Below the pieces are notes generated by a model that made no database searches, was not told where the DNA came from, and saw nothing but the letters and a program-made list of their open reading frames with translations. A DNA stretch of 34,174 nt from Ramicandelaber brevisporus. Taxonomy: Eukaryota > Kickxellomycota > Ramicandelaberales > Ramicandelaberaceae. How positions within the stretch are numbered: the first letter of the stretch is position 1; each line of letters begins with the position of its first letter. The DNA lies in assembly GCA_025201865.1 (NCBI GenBank), contig MU602840.1, positions 1-34,174 on the forward strand, written 5' to 3'. The position numbers were made by a program, and so were the translations under genes. Shown here one piece after another: positions 8,401 through 15,051 of this stretch.

Positions 8401-10597
8401 ACATTCTCTCGTATAAACTGCGAGCCAGTGCTTCCAATGCATACTTGGCTTGCTCTGTCGTCTGTGCACGAGTGACCCACTGTCTGCCTGCCAATATGCG
8501 CGGAGCCAGCAGAGCCTTCATGAAATCCTGAGCATTGGCTATTCCAAGCACGTGGCAGATACGATGGATGCTTGAAATGTCTGCAATGTTCGCCTGCTCA
8601 GTGGGCTTATTTCCACTAAATGTAACATTGCCCAAATGCAATATAGCAGCAACCACTCGTAAGAAATCCAACTGCTTCTTTGCAGTAAAATTCATTATAT
8701 TCATGGAATGTGTCAGCATTGCATATTCAGACTCATCGCTAACTCCATCAATGCTACTTGGTGTTCCACGTGTAAACTGGTAATCACTCAATTCAGTGTC
8801 CTTCAATAGCAATGCATCTTTGATATCATCTGAAGCACCTTTCAGTAGCTGGTAGAATACGTGATAATTACGTTCATGTTTATTTGGATGGGTGACTCTG
8901 CTCTTCTCTAGCAAATACCAATTGATGTATGAGCCTGCAATCTGGCCAGATGTGTTGAATATAATTCTAATGAATTTACCAAATCTAGAACTGTTATTAT
9001 TGCGCAGAGTCTGTGCATTACCAAATGCCTCCAAGATAGGATTTGCACTCAGAATCTGACTTTCGAGAGTATGATATGAATTATTATTATTATTGCTGTT
9101 GCTATTAATATTAATACTACTATTGCTACCATTGGAAGTGGAGGATGTTGTTGAGCGATAGCGAACGTCAGATGCTACAGCAATCAAGAATTGAATAACC
9201 TTTTTTGTATTTTCAGTCTTTCCAGCACCACTTTCACCAGTAATTAACACTGACTGGTCAGTTCTCTGCTTCAGCATTGCATGATAGGCTTTATCAGCCA
9301 CTGCAAACACGTGGGGCTTTTTCTTCATTTCTTCAGACTGGCCCAGTTGGTGCAAATTGGATGAATAGTTGCCTCCACCATGGCTCATGTATAGTTTAAC
9401 CACTTTGTCTGTGTATATTGGTAACTCTCTGTATGGATTAACTGCGACCAAGAACAAGCCAGAATAGGTGTAAATTTGTGACTTGTTCTCATATCTCAAT
9501 CGTAAATTATGAATAACTGATGCTTCGTTTAAGTATGCCAATTGTGCCATATCTTCTTTGCCATCAAACTTAGGTGGATTGACATCCTGTAATTCACACA
9601 TATTAATATCAATATCCTGTCCACTGTCATCCAATCTAACTCTGACCAGTCCCTTATTAATATCTAAGTCTTCAATAATGTGTCCTCTTAAATATCCTTT
9701 GCGTTCATCTGGAATCCAAACCCATCGTTTCTCTTTAAATTTGGCCAACTCAACTGCATCTTGGGCTGCTGTGTTAATCATTGACTGCTGATGAGGGTCC
9801 AGCATTGACACTCCTCCAGCTGAGAATCTGTTGGATGTAATCTGGTGACGGCGCGACAGTGTACCAATGATTGACATTGTCACTGGCGATGGTGGCCGTG
9901 CACGTTCATTTGGATCAATCTCGTACAAAATAGATGGGGATTCCTTCAATGTCACATTGGCTGACTGAGCTGATGAATCAGATGTATGGAGAGGCTCAGG
10001 GACCGGTGTGGTGGATTCAGATCCACTTGTATTGTTGCTGCTGTTGCTATTGTTGCCACTGCTGCTATTGCTGATGAGTGAATCCACAGGTGACTTTGGA
10101 GTGGCTGTTGGAGTGGGTGAACGCGCAGTGATATTTAAACTGTTATTGCTGCTATTGCTGCTACTGATATTACCACCACTAAACACGCGCTGAGGTGGCT
10201 TTGGCTGAGGACTGTTGCTATTACCACCAGATGCTGCGAGTGCTGCAAATGCATTGGCGCGCATTGCTACACTGCCACCACCACCTGCTGCTGCTGCTGC
10301 TGCTGCTGCGCTTCCTCCAACAGCTGATAGTCTACCAGGTTGCTGTTGAGGCTGAGGTTGCTGTTGCTGCTGTTGCTGCTGTTGTTGAGAGACGCGTGCC
10401 CCGCTTAAGCGAGACGCAGTAGCAGTTAGACGAGATATCATTCCTCCAGTGTTGCCTCCAACTGAAGAGCGAGTGAACGTTCCATTTCCAGGTCCAGCAG
10501 CAGATGCAGAAGAGTTGCGTTCGTATGCTTGACGCGCCTTCTGAGCTAGCGATAGAACACCGCCTGGTGGTGATGAAGGCTGCTGCGGTGGCCCCAT
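2450..10597 (-). CDS. Class II (conventional) myosin heavy chain, 2715 aa, single exon
   Basis: This is an actin-based motor that forms bipolar assemblies in the cytokinetic ring and cortex. Residues 1-285 are a disordered extension with Q10 (71-80), poly-Ala/Gly (97-108) and Ser/Asn runs. The SH3-like domain is at about 290-340 and the motor at about 345-1115. P-loop GESGAGKT is at 454-461, switch I NNSSRFGK at 534-541, switch II DIAGFE at 770-775 and the SH1/SH2 helix (LRCNGVLEGIRI) at about 1026-1037, so the ATPase looks intact. Two degenerate IQ motifs (about 1125-1165) are followed by the class II hallmark SWWDLFVNVKPLL. A heptad coiled coil runs from about 1185 to 2655, with Pro/Gly interruptions near 2384 and 2540-2560. 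A Gly/Gln/Ala-rich tailpiece ends the protein. Loop 1 carries a ~28-residue Ser/Asn insert (about 481-508). The long tail suits fungal Myp2/MyoB-type myosins. Class XVIII is excluded by the intact motor motifs and the lack of a visible PDZ domain. Confidence 0.98.
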   Translation of the reverse strand: MGPPQQPSSPPGGVLSLAQKARQAYERNSSASAAGPGNGTFTRSSVGGNTGGMISRLTATASRLSGARVSQQQQQQQQQQPQPQQQPGRLSAVGGSAAAAAAAAGGGGSVAMRANAFAALAASGGNSNSPQPKPPQRVFSGGNISSSNSSNNSLNITARSPTPTATPKSPVDSLISNSSSGNNSNSSNNTSGSESTTPVPEPLHTSDSSAQSANVTLKESPSILYEIDPNERARPPSPVTMSIIGTLSRRHQITSNRFSAGGVSMLDPHQQSMINTAAQDAVELAKFKEKRWVWIPDERKGYLRGHIIEDLDINKGLVRVRLDDSGQDIDINMCELQDVNPPKFDGKEDMAQLAYLNEASVIHNLRLRYENKSQIYTYSGLFLVAVNPYRELPIYTDKVVKLYMSHGGGNYSSNLHQLGQSEEMKKKPHVFAVADKAYHAMLKQRTDQSVLITGESGAGKTENTKKVIQFLIAVASDVRYRSTTSSTSNGSNSSININSNSNNNNNSYHTLESQILSANPILEAFGNAQTLRNNNSSRFGKFIRIIFNTSGQIAGSYINWYLLEKSRVTHPNKHERNYHVFYQLLKGASDDIKDALLLKDTELSDYQFTRGTPSSIDGVSDESEYAMLTHSMNIMNFTAKKQLDFLRVVAAILHLGNVTFSGNKPTEQANIADISSIHRICHVLGIANAQDFMKALLAPRILAGRQWVTRAQTTEQAKYALEALARSLYERMFGRLVDSINESINKHQNHYINGNAISSNMSNSYIGVLDIAGFEIFTVNTFEQLCINYTNEKLQQFFNHHMFMLEQQEYKREDIEWTDIDFGLDLQPTIDLIESSHPLVGILASLDDQSLMQRSTDANFTEDLHRNWRDHPSQVYRPRRFKMGFVVKHYASEVKYDTHGWLNKNRDPLNESVTRVLASSRESFIAGLFSEYSDDNLDSGPASSTNADLFAFQSQPSNASGNNRLSLGGRGPKAGSFRTVAQRHKEQLTALMARLHTTEPHFVRCIVPNEYKRPGIIDTLLVLNQLRCNGVLEGIRIYRQGFPNRLTFDEFTRQYSILAGPSKSKNKKRSAYEYIEPRQAAEQLLRELAIDTGRYRIGRTKVFFRAGVHAELEEMFEQVMYDRMSAIASLARGYLARRRVMMMRGQSTSVTTVQRNARLYLQLKRWSWWDLFVNVKPLLSTKASVSEAVKEKERQLKQLQDKITEDETERTRLQSANDGLLAERERWREAYESEHGAVSEQAEQLQRAQVRQAAMEESLAEHRTELERLETQIQSLEDECERLRNELASAQNTIAQDTSEVTRLQDSAHNLDSRVRELQQQLDEQRAAYEALEVERHASEARATQSAAQVASLEESNAVLRNRLDAMQATIADHETQLKRAVDERQSLHSLKSTADSELRQLRSELSAALKAKEDADQQSAKLASERSLLAAKLETESGERERTDKSARELAMKMDSLSADLAAAKADTERAISQRTALESELAQTRQLVDDKADAESEQRELARMRDAEITQLRQQLEEAHSQADAVRRNHLNEMETVRSELEDIRHENELMHRERNEMETAVRDAGAASNELQGRLHQAEERARGLESDAAAANDRLGEMTRTLDTVEQGKIAAEKKLADTVQELLVKNEANSVLTAEKNAIEQQRLALIDEVTDLKRSLQSATDSSHSLTVERDEMAARVKHSDVILTVAHSDIASLNAELDELRARYDDVAVRENNELKQAISALEDQVSSLNATLEANEEQRLNADKLRSKAVTDAENLQYQVNELRAACQEHESRATAVQHEIQRHKDKIDEVQKLRAQRDAQLRKHQNENNALMMKFAEMQRHVEMLQAGKTSLENELTDLLQRLGDGTRNVHTLEQSVKRLNARETDLLAQVNDEAERRQQCEMALLDSQAALEQMMADVAAERDQAAKQMDEVRGELLDQVNLMGERLDRELMEKTELLDIKTRLEQEMATMMSSIDTATRSHSSSEEARSKVEQQLQSVQQQLEEERQQRVGFEELAERHERRTNELQQQFEQLETRYTDLNASHNDLERLYAESREELAIQQGALGRLDDILQSRDREIEELRDSLSAANTQLESLEQQHRKGYSELESARSVIQQEMGELSAALQAANRDIESKRAAVTERDQTLSRLQRDLDAERQQLATVALRCNQFEEQLAAANQMLEDSVIRLETEVVRTTELERDLELIQSQRDQAAADSARATLLQQRLTKLEQSSRLADQSARDQVSQLIEQRDFAEKQVRDLERQLMEHRDIIEERAVADSDNAYLRERLEQALAALDNLRREAEAGGEMSISAMRDTYQRQLEDTVKDLEAERGHVLALRESQIVLDNCVADLNDKVEAMRRENTVLASEKVRLQEKIDELNARLDQTSSSNRAWIPSIPQLERNNRELQAKLDESEVKRELLERTRANLQQSLDHIQQQLDDIMKDRATIERSSSETAKELAKVRDQAAQHRSEAEAATAKQRRTEDLLRDAHQALDMERRTVMELTNSKAALEKQINEQRVRLVDFEAGSIVEQAHSVTQRLANLPQFGSIGPGGSIRGSPSGIFDRLDNDIRERSDLLRTNRRLERTLKEHEAKLTDLTKQRARLDEEGKRDKQRVARLKEQVTQLEANELELQGLLSRAQNEANAYKEKAQRLDREIALIKGRIGAAAAAAAAATTSNGGGLGGGSIIGIPGMQQQQHQQHQQQQGSPGGSPRFQASHQR
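10285..10387. repeat. CTG/TTG trinucleotide repeats coding poly-Ala and poly-Gln in the myosin
   Basis: A pure CTG run at about 10285-10309 encodes Ala in the minus-strand reading frame. A mixed CTG/TTG run at 10358-10387 encodes ten Gln. Both lie in the disordered N-terminal extension and are likely to be length-polymorphic. Confidence 0.85.
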
Positions 10598-11127
10598 CTG
10601 CAGATACTGGAGAAGAGCTGGTTATAATCAAGACAAGGAAAGCGCAATCAAAAGAGTACTAGACTCTGCAGAGTAGTAGTGAGAACAGGCACAAAAAAAG
10701 AGAAAGCAAAGCGAGAGCAAAACAAAGCGAAAACAAAGCAAACAAACAAATAGTCAGAGTTTGAAAGTCAGAGCGTGTGTAATTCGCAAGGAAAGAAGGC
10801 GTTCAGGACAACAAACAGTAATGGTGTGAATAAAGAAGAAGAACCAGAAGAAGAAGAAAACGAAGAGAATGGAGGAAGGGAGGAAGAGGAAGTAGAAACA
10901 ACAAAAAAAAAACAAAGAAGGAAGAGTCTCTTTGTTTGTTTACACTCTGCCTTGTTGAGCAGTTCCCATAACTCGCTCAGTGGCAACAGTCTCACACTCG
11001 GCGAACGATAACCACAACAACAACAACAGAATCCGTTTCTTTTTGCTGTGGATTTTTTGCGAGAAAAAATAATTCAGTTCCAAAAAAAAGAAAAAAAAAA
11101 AGAAAGAAATCCTGATCGACTGCATAC
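10598..11127. promoter_or_regulatory. Divergent promoter region between myosin II and mitochondrial uS7
   Basis: This 530-base spacer separates two start codons that point away from each other, so it must hold both promoters. It is strongly purine-rich on the + strand: A/G-rich 10680-10760, GAA-rich 10836-10920, and a broken poly-A stretch at about 11080-11110 just before the uS7 ATG. Short open frames inside it are low-complexity Glu/Lys or Phe/Leu strings and are not believed. No clear TATA box was identified. Confidence 0.6.
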
Positions 11128-11694
11128 ATGATCGCTGCTGCCAGACCCTCGCTTGTAGTGCGGTCACTGCTGCAGCCAGCAGTGACTGTCCGCACATTCT
11201 CCACGTCGCTGCCGTCTGCGGGCATGCGTACGTTTGCTCAGCGCAAGCTCGACAAGCACGCGCCAGCTGTCACCTCTTTGAAACGCGATCCACTTCTCGA
11301 CCAGCTCGTCAACACCTTCATGAAGTCTGGCGACAAGTCTCTGGCCGAACGTATCACCAGCAGTGCTCTCTGCAGCATTCAGTCGTTGACTCACAAGAAT
11401 CCAGTTGCTATTCTCTACGATGCAGTTGACAAAGCGGCTCCATTGATGGGATTGAAATCAGTCAAGAAGAGCTCGAAAGTGCTGCATGTTCCACGGCCAT
11501 ATAACGAGAGACAGAGACGCCGCAAAGCATTGATGTGGATTATCGAGGCTGCTGATAAGCGTAGTGAGAGAGGAATTGAGAATCGGTTGAGTTCAGAGAT
11601 TCTGGAAGTCATTTCAGGCACTAGCGGTGTGTTGCAAAAGAAGCTGCAACTTCACAAGCAAGTCCTGGCCAACCGCTCCAATATCCAGACATAA
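11128..11694 (+). CDS. MRPS7: Mitochondrial small-subunit ribosomal protein uS7m
   Basis: This is a component of the mitochondrial 30S head that binds the 3' domain of 12S/15S rRNA. The 188-aa protein starts with an Arg-, Ala- and Ser-rich, acid-free stretch (about residues 1-32, with VRTFSTS) typical of a mitochondrial presequence. The S7 domain spans about 54-184: DPLLDQLVNTFMKSGDKSLA matches the bacterial S7 segment around D-P-x-L-x-K-F-V-N-x-x-M-x-x-G-K-K-S-x-A. RRRKALMWIIEAADKR matches the conserved R-x-x-x-A-x-R-W-I-V-E-A-A-R-K-R helix. The C-terminal KKLQLHKQVLANR matches the K-R-E-D-V-H-R-M-A-E-A-N-K helix. The ATG follows a broken poly-A leader. Length and presequence favour the mitochondrial over the cytosolic form, which has a different N-terminus. 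Confidence 0.93.
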   Translation: MIAAARPSLVVRSLLQPAVTVRTFSTSLPSAGMRTFAQRKLDKHAPAVTSLKRDPLLDQLVNTFMKSGDKSLAERITSSALCSIQSLTHKNPVAILYDAVDKAAPLMGLKSVKKSSKVLHVPRPYNERQRRRKALMWIIEAADKRSERGIENRLSSEILEVISGTSGVLQKKLQLHKQVLANRSNIQT

Positions 11695-11725
11695 CTTAGT
11701 GTAATGAATACCCTAAGTGAGTTAT

Positions 11726-11731
11726 AATAAA
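11726..11731 (+). terminator. Canonical AATAAA polyadenylation signal of uS7m
   Basis: AATAAA lies 32 bases past the uS7m stop codon, within gttataataaaacagc, in an AT-rich 3' flank that meets the convergent thioredoxin gene. Confidence 0.6.
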
Positions 11732-11827
11732 ACAGCACCTTTAAAGATACAAAACAAAAACAAAAGCACAAAAGCAAGCACAATGACAAAATAGGGAAAA
11801 AAAACGCAATTGTTTAGGATAACGGCA

Positions 11828-12289
11828 TCATGAAGTCTCGGTAGATGTCGATGGTGCTGATTCGGCAGCAGCTGGCTGAGGTGCGGGACTAGGACTCGGG
11901 CCACCAAGACGGCGTCCTTCGCCTGTGAATGGCACAGTCGTTCCACCACCTCTAGCAACTTTACCAGCCGTCAGCTTCTCCATCGTTTCCCTCAGCTTTG
12001 CAATGTCCGCTCCAACAATTCTAGCCGCTTCAATCGCATTATCAAAGAACACAAATGTTGGCATCGCTGACACCTTGTACAATCTTGCGACATCCTCCAA
12101 CTGCTCAATGTCAATCTTGAGGAACACGGACGCCGATGCATATTTGCGTGAAAGCGCTTCGACAAAGGGCTCAGAGGTGTGACAGGCTGGGCAGTTTACA
12201 CCGTAAAAGTCGACAACGATGATCTTCTTGGAGCGACGGGACTTGGCCAGCTCGGCTACCAACTCTGCTGCTGCCGCTACTTCCTTCAT
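11828..12289 (-). CDS. Thioredoxin-fold protein with NCPAC active site and C-terminal SHP-box motif, 153 aa
   Basis: The start is placed at the ATG at 12289 (MKEVAAAAEL); the frame upstream translates only leader-like sequence. The thioredoxin fold spans about 5-110: IIVVDFYG strand, active-site Cys33-Pro-Ala-Cys36, and cis-Pro77 in VSAMPTFVFF. The usual W-C-G-P-C is replaced by N-C-P-A-C, so the Cys pair is kept but the redox potential should differ from classical Trx. The tail IVGADIAKLRETMEKL recalls the Trx domain of TXNL1, but no PITH domain follows. Residues 121-130 read FTGEGRRLGG and fit the SHP-box pattern F-x-G-x-G-x-x-L-G that binds the Cdc48/p97 N-domain in p47, Ufd1, Derlin-1 and SPRTN. 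A Pro/Ala/Ser disordered tail ends the protein. It is divergent from the SERP1-like gene. The thioredoxin fold is certain; partner and substrate are inferred. Confidence 0.9.
   Translation of the reverse strand: MKEVAAAAELVAELAKSRRSKKIIVVDFYGVNCPACHTSEPFVEALSRKYASASVFLKIDIEQLEDVARLYKVSAMPTFVFFDNAIEAARIVGADIAKLRETMEKLTAGKVARGGGTTVPFTGEGRRLGGPSPSPAPQPAAAESAPSTSTETS
11900..11929 (-). other. SHP-box (Cdc48/p97-binding) motif coding segment
   Basis: These ten codons translate to FTGEGRRLGG, preceded by Val-Pro and followed by a Pro/Ser/Ala-rich disordered tail. All invariant positions of the SHP box (F, G, G, L, G) are present. Placement in a flexible tail is where such motifs are normally found. 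Confidence 0.6.
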
Positions 12290-12542
12290 CTTTCTTTCTT
12301 TCTGTATATTTATGTTGAAGAACAGTAACAACAACTAGAAAGAGGGAAGGAGGCTTGAGCAGGAGAGAGAACGTGAGTGCGTGGTGACAGCGCATCCACG
12401 TTCCAGCTTTCTCTCGTTGATTCCGCTTCCAGTTCCACAGACATTTTGTAACTTTTTTTACTGCGATTCAGAACAGCGATCTCAATCAGCTTGACGACAA
12501 CGACAACGACAACGACAGCTTGACAACGACAACAGCATAACA
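12290..12542. promoter_or_regulatory. Shared divergent promoter of the thioredoxin and SERP1-like genes
   Basis: Only 253 bases separate the two start codons. An inverted repeat GAACGTG (12369-12375) / CACGTTC (12397-12403) with a 21-base spacer lies near the middle. Its ACGTG core is the core of bZIP unfolded-protein-response elements (Hac1/XBP1). A (CGACAA)n-type tandem repeat at about 12493-12533 lies in the SERP1 leader. No CCAAT box at ERSE spacing was seen. The regulatory role is inferred. Confidence 0.5.
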
Positions 12543-12827
12543 ATGGGCACTCCAATCGCTATCCGGAAGAGAAATGAGGCTTTCGCCCAGAACATTCACA
12601 AGCGTGGTCTTGCCAAGGAGGCTCGGCTAGCCAAAGAAGCCAAGGAAGCCGAGCGCAAGAAGCTTGAACAAGAGCTCGGTCCAGAGGCACTCAGAGCACA
12701 GGAAAGAGAGAATGCGACATTGGCAATGAAGCCAGCTGCTAAGATCAATCCAGCAGTGGCCATTGGTATCCTTGTACTGTTGGTTGGCTCTCTCTTCTTC
12801 CAGGTCTTGCAAGGATACCTCTTGTGA
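12543..12827 (+). CDS. SERP1: Stress-associated ER protein, SERP1/RAMP4/Ysy6 family, 94 aa
   Basis: This family consists of small tail-anchored proteins at the Sec61 translocon that stabilise nascent membrane proteins during ER stress. The N-terminus TPIAIRKRNEAFAQNIHKRG matches the family signature (R-x-x-N-x-x-x-x-x-N-I-x-x-R-G). A single C-terminal membrane segment at about 69-91 (INPAVAIGILVLLVGSLFFQ) is followed by only three residues, as expected for a tail anchor. Between the two lies a highly charged KEA/ERKK/EQE helix of about 40 residues. This makes the protein longer than the usual ~65 aa. It is divergent from the thioredoxin/SHP gene, whose predicted Cdc48 link also points to ER proteostasis. 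Family assignment rests on the short signature plus topology. Confidence 0.85.
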   Translation: MGTPIAIRKRNEAFAQNIHKRGLAKEARLAKEAKEAERKKLEQELGPEALRAQERENATLAMKPAAKINPAVAIGILVLLVGSLFFQVLQGYLL

Positions 12828-12927
12828 GCAGCTTAACCACATAATTGATACGAGTATTATATTATTTACTCTTTTAAAAACATAATTGAAATGAACAAAG
12901 GTTGCAAACCACTACATTTAGTATGAA

Positions 12928-12933
12928 AATAAA
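12928..12933 (+). terminator. AATAAA polyadenylation signal of the SERP1-like gene
   Basis: AATAAA lies 101 bases past the stop codon, in an AT-rich 3' flank (12840-12950) between two convergent genes. Confidence 0.5.
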
Positions 12934-13038
12934 GAGGTGAAGAAAAGAGGAAAAAAAGGAGCTCAACTTAGAATTGCGAATGACTTGCGAGTGAGGTTAT
13001 GCAGACACTGTGGCTGATTCCGGTTAATGAATGTCATC

Positions 13039-15051
13039 TTAATCACTGTAATCACTCGACACTAATTCGTCGCCATCTTCCACATCACATTCGCTCTTCT
13101 GTTGACCCATCGAGTTACTCGAGTTGACATTGTTGGTGACTGTATCCAACCTAGTAATGAGAAAATAAGAAGCTCGTGCTTTGGCATAAAATAATCTCAA
13201 TACAAGAGCAGGAACTGTAGACTGCTGTACGTCTTTATGGCTCCTATAATGGTGCTGATTTCTAGATTCTTTAGCGAAACAGCAATGTCCACAATTAGAT
13301 GCAATACACAGCCAACCCTGAACAATATCCTGATGCTGCCATTGACTTGGTTCGCGGGCTGCTGATGCGAGATGTGTGTTGCTGGTATGTTGGTTAATAT
13401 TTGGATCGACACCTGCATTTACAGCACTTTCTGGTATAACAGAGTTATCAATCGATTTTTCATCATATCCATGTTTCTGTTGTAAGTGTGTGAGAGGGCA
13501 TTCCGGCACCAGCCTACATTCGTGACAAATGAACACTCCAGTTGTACTATGATAACCACATCTAGTACCTCTGACGTAAAATCCATCCACACTCAAATAA
13601 CGAATAACAAGTTGCCTTCTCTTGATATTTTTCTGTTGCTGCTGCTGACAATTGTTGTCTTCACTTCTAGCACTTTTATGTTTGATCGCTGTGCTATGAG
13701 TTTTTCGAATATGTTTCTTAATACCATCAACTGTTTTGCACGCTGATTTACACTCTGGTATTGGACATGACCATCGATCATTCAGGCATTGACGACTCAG
13801 AGTGATAGCGTTACCACGTGCATACATCACAACTTCAAGTTTATGGTCACGCCGATGTGTGCTAAGTTGAGCAGATGAGTTGAAGAAACGCTCACAATCT
13901 GGATAATCGCATCTCCATTGTTGCCTCTGATTGGACACATCTGTGGTTTCACTCTCGATGGCATCGTCTTCATTCTCATCTTGAATGTTCAATCCACGGT
14001 GGTTATAGTCGAGTTGGTACTGGTTCAGTCTGTCATTGCTGATTGTGACGTCATCGCTTGCCTGGTCAATCCGAGTAATGAGAAAGCACGAAGTGCTTAC
14101 TTTCGATGAATTAAGCCGCAATACGAGAGCAGGAATAGTCGAAAATTGTTCACCTTGATGGACTTTTCTTTTGTGATCATTCTTATTAGGAGCTCCATAA
14201 CCACAATAGTCGCAGTCGGATGTAACACACAACCAACCTTGAATAACCTCACGGTGCTGCTGCCAATATGGCTGGCTAATAGCTGATGCAAGATGTGGAT
14301 TGCTGATGTGCTGATTTCCATTGGGATCAGCACTTGCATTTGCTGCACTCTCTGGCAGAGCAGAGTTATTAATCGCCTTCTCATTAAATCCATGTTTCTG
14401 TTGCAAGTGAGTGAGCAGACATTCTGGAACTAACCTGCATTCGTAACAAATGAACACACCAATAGTATTATAATAGCCACAGCGAATTCCGTTAACATAA
14501 AAGTCATCCACATCATGGAAATAAAGAGTACGCTGACTATTCTGAGATGGAGGCTGTTGCTGCTGATGCTGCTGTCTCATAGTATCGCCATGACCACTTT
14601 GTATATGCTTACGTACATTGTCAACTACTTTGTATGTCCTGTTACAATCCGGGATAGGGCACGACCATCGATCATCTAATGAGCATCGAGCCAAAGTGTA
14701 AGTTCTCCCATATATATTAAGTTTGGTTTGAAGTCTGTGTTCATGCTGGTGCATGCTCAAACGATTGACATAATTGAAACCACGACTACATCCAGGATGT
14801 TTGCAGATGAAGTGTCGCTGCTTCTTGGGAGTTATCGTGAACTGGTCTGTGACTTCCTCGTCATCATCGTCGCTCTCTGATTTGATGTCTTCTTCGTCGC
14901 CGTCAGCCTCTAAGCCATACTTGACTTTGGTGTCAATGTCTGAAGCGTTTTGTTCGAGTTTGATATCAGCTGTTGAGAAACTCAGCTCCAGCTTGACTTT
15001 CACGTCGACTGCTGCTGTTGTTGGCTCTGTCTCGATCTTCACGGTCGACAT
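13039..15051 (-). CDS. C2H2 zinc-finger protein made of two tandem copies of one module, 670 aa
   Basis: An acidic N-terminus (residues 1-77, with a D/E run at 51-67) precedes two clearly homologous modules, about 78-335 and 378-642. Each has, in order: a C2H2 finger (F-I-C-x4-G-C...H-x-H in copy 1); a second finger WSCPIPDC/WSCPIPEC with a distal H-x3-4-H; a strand-rich segment F-Y-V-x-G-x-R-C-G-Y; the motif GVFIC-x-ECRLVPEC-x-LTHLQQKHG; a low-complexity ASADPN/AGVDPN-type spacer; a GWLC-x4-C-x-x-C...H-x4-H finger; and a closing PALVLRL...FLITR strand pair. The C-x-x-C...HLQQKH plus GWLC...H arrangement recalls the fungal OrsD/DUF3505-type region, though that link is from memory. The fingers suggest nucleic-acid or protein binding. 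No transposase or helicase domain is attached. The start is the first ATG, in a TGGC-repeat context. Confidence 0.85.
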   Translation of the reverse strand: MSTVKIETEPTTAAVDVKVKLELSFSTADIKLEQNASDIDTKVKYGLEADGDEEDIKSESDDDDEEVTDQFTITPKKQRHFICKHPGCSRGFNYVNRLSMHQHEHRLQTKLNIYGRTYTLARCSLDDRWSCPIPDCNRTYKVVDNVRKHIQSGHGDTMRQQHQQQQPPSQNSQRTLYFHDVDDFYVNGIRCGYYNTIGVFICYECRLVPECLLTHLQQKHGFNEKAINNSALPESAANASADPNGNQHISNPHLASAISQPYWQQHREVIQGWLCVTSDCDYCGYGAPNKNDHKRKVHQGEQFSTIPALVLRLNSSKVSTSCFLITRIDQASDDVTISNDRLNQYQLDYNHRGLNIQDENEDDAIESETTDVSNQRQQWRCDYPDCERFFNSSAQLSTHRRDHKLEVVMYARGNAITLSRQCLNDRWSCPIPECKSACKTVDGIKKHIRKTHSTAIKHKSARSEDNNCQQQQQKNIKRRQLVIRYLSVDGFYVRGTRCGYHSTTGVFICHECRLVPECPLTHLQQKHGYDEKSIDNSVIPESAVNAGVDPNINQHTSNTHLASAAREPSQWQHQDIVQGWLCIASNCGHCCFAKESRNQHHYRSHKDVQQSTVPALVLRLFYAKARASYFLITRLDTVTNNVNSSNSMGQQKSECDVEDGDELVSSDYSD
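13126..14820 (-). repeat. Intragenic tandem duplication: module 1 14047-14820, module 2 13126-13920
   Basis: The two halves of the zinc-finger gene align end to end at protein level over about 260 residues. Near-identical blocks include DDRWSCPIP/NDRWSCPIP, ECRLVPEC, THLQQKHG and PALVLRL. They are separated by about 42 residues of acidic linker. The duplication is old enough to have diverged in most non-core positions. Confidence 0.9.
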
